Assembly (NCBI GenBank): GCA_023053685.1
Contig: JALIGW010000005.1
Location: 24,332,001-24,396,000 of the forward strand
Length of the DNA stretch: 64,000 nt
Direction: 5' to 3'
Source of the DNA: Diadophis punctatus similis
Lineage: Eukaryota; Chordata; Lepidosauria; Squamata; Dipsadidae
In this document: positions 63,311-64,000 of the stretch, piece by piece
Layout: every line of letters begins with the position of its first letter
Position numbering within the stretch: position 1 is the first letter of the stretch
The notes under the pieces: model-generated
What the model was told of the DNA's origin: nothing
The model's input: only the letters and a program-made list of their open reading frames with translations
Databases searched by the model: none
Program-made: the position numbers and the translations under genes

Positions 63311-64000
63311 GAAATGAATATATATAAATCCTGTGAAGAAATTCATTTAACATTGTGGTTGATGATGCAATTCCTTAAGACAGTTTATTTAGAAATGTGA
63401 TAAATTGCTTGCGATAACTTATTTGATATTTTTTTTAAAAAAATGAATTGAACTTATACCTTGTTTCCTAAATAATGCAAAAATGATTCTATTCCCTGAG
63501 GGGTAAAATACCGGTAAGTGGCTAGAAAACATTAAAATATTCCTACTATAGTAATATATAAGAAATAAAGGAAGAATAAGAGGACCAAACTGAGAAAAAC
63601 TCTAAAAAATTGATTGTATATTAAGCATATCTAAATAATATTTCTGCACCTGATTCCTTGTGTGTCTAATCACAGTTATCGAAATAAAGTATTCAATTCA
63701 CTTCAATATTCTAAAAGACAAAGAAGCCAAACATTAATTGATCCTAGTTAGGAAAACACTGGTGTTTGTTTCTGGTGCAGCCAGTTGGAAGGGTTGCATG
63801 ACACAGGTCACTAAGTGATTCACAGTTTCACTGGATAGATGACTGATTATCACCACATAGTAGCATTGATACTAGTTTTCAATTCAGATGAATCAGAAAT
63901 TGAAGTCTTAAATATGTTTCTGCCATATCTGTAAATTAAAATTTATGAACATTTTAGTTCTACAATACACCTTTAACTGCTTTCTTTTCAACACTTTGTG
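63311..64000. other. Downstream flank, nothing recognised
   Basis: A+T-rich, possibly distal 3' UTR of EEF1AKMT2; no gene or repeat named. Confidence 0.45.

Overview
The window is nuclear DNA of a squamate reptile, most likely a snake. The evidence is two split protein genes with vertebrate exon structure, a dense load of short DNA-transposon relics, CR1, L1 and Penelope-like fragments, tRNA-derived SINEs of squamate type, and many long dinucleotide and tetranucleotide arrays. There are no operons, ribosome-binding sites or CRISPR arrays; almost all short open frames lie in repeats.

Two genes can be rebuilt exon by exon. ABRAXAS2 (Abro1/FAM175B/KIAA0157) lies on the minus strand, in nine coding exons from 52797 down to 21436 and 419 codons. 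It encodes the scaffold of the BRISC K63-deubiquitinase complex. EEF1AKMT2 (METTL10) lies on the plus strand, in six coding exons from 53360 to 63085 and 218 codons. It encodes a class I SAM-dependent lysine methyltransferase of elongation factor eEF1A. The two start codons are 562 bp apart and point away from each other across a CpG-rich, bidirectional promoter-like region that holds a ZNF143/THAP11-type motif and an ETS-type motif. The pair matches the human 10q26 order (METTL10 next to FAM175B).

Layout: 1-21.4 kb is intergenic sequence downstream of ABRAXAS2. It is rich in repeats and includes a recently inserted, full-length-looking L1-type element that carries an intact ORF1 but no ORF2 (4236-6740). 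From 21.4 to 52.8 kb is ABRAXAS2 with introns full of MITEs. From 52.4 to 53.4 kb is the shared promoter. From 53.4 to 63.1 kb is EEF1AKMT2, whose first intron holds a 2.4-kb hAT-like element containing an ~780-bp polypurine tract. From 63.1 to 64 kb is the 3' flank.

The main pattern outside the genes is a large set of hAT-like non-autonomous elements. Fifteen of them, in several families with different termini, have exact 8-bp target duplications, and all fifteen duplications have TA at the two central positions. Three elements of one other family (termini CAGTRGTGGGTTC-like) do not follow this rule. A second abundant group has TA duplications (pogo/Tc1-mariner-like). Nesting of these elements in each other and in CR1 copies gives a relative order of insertion.
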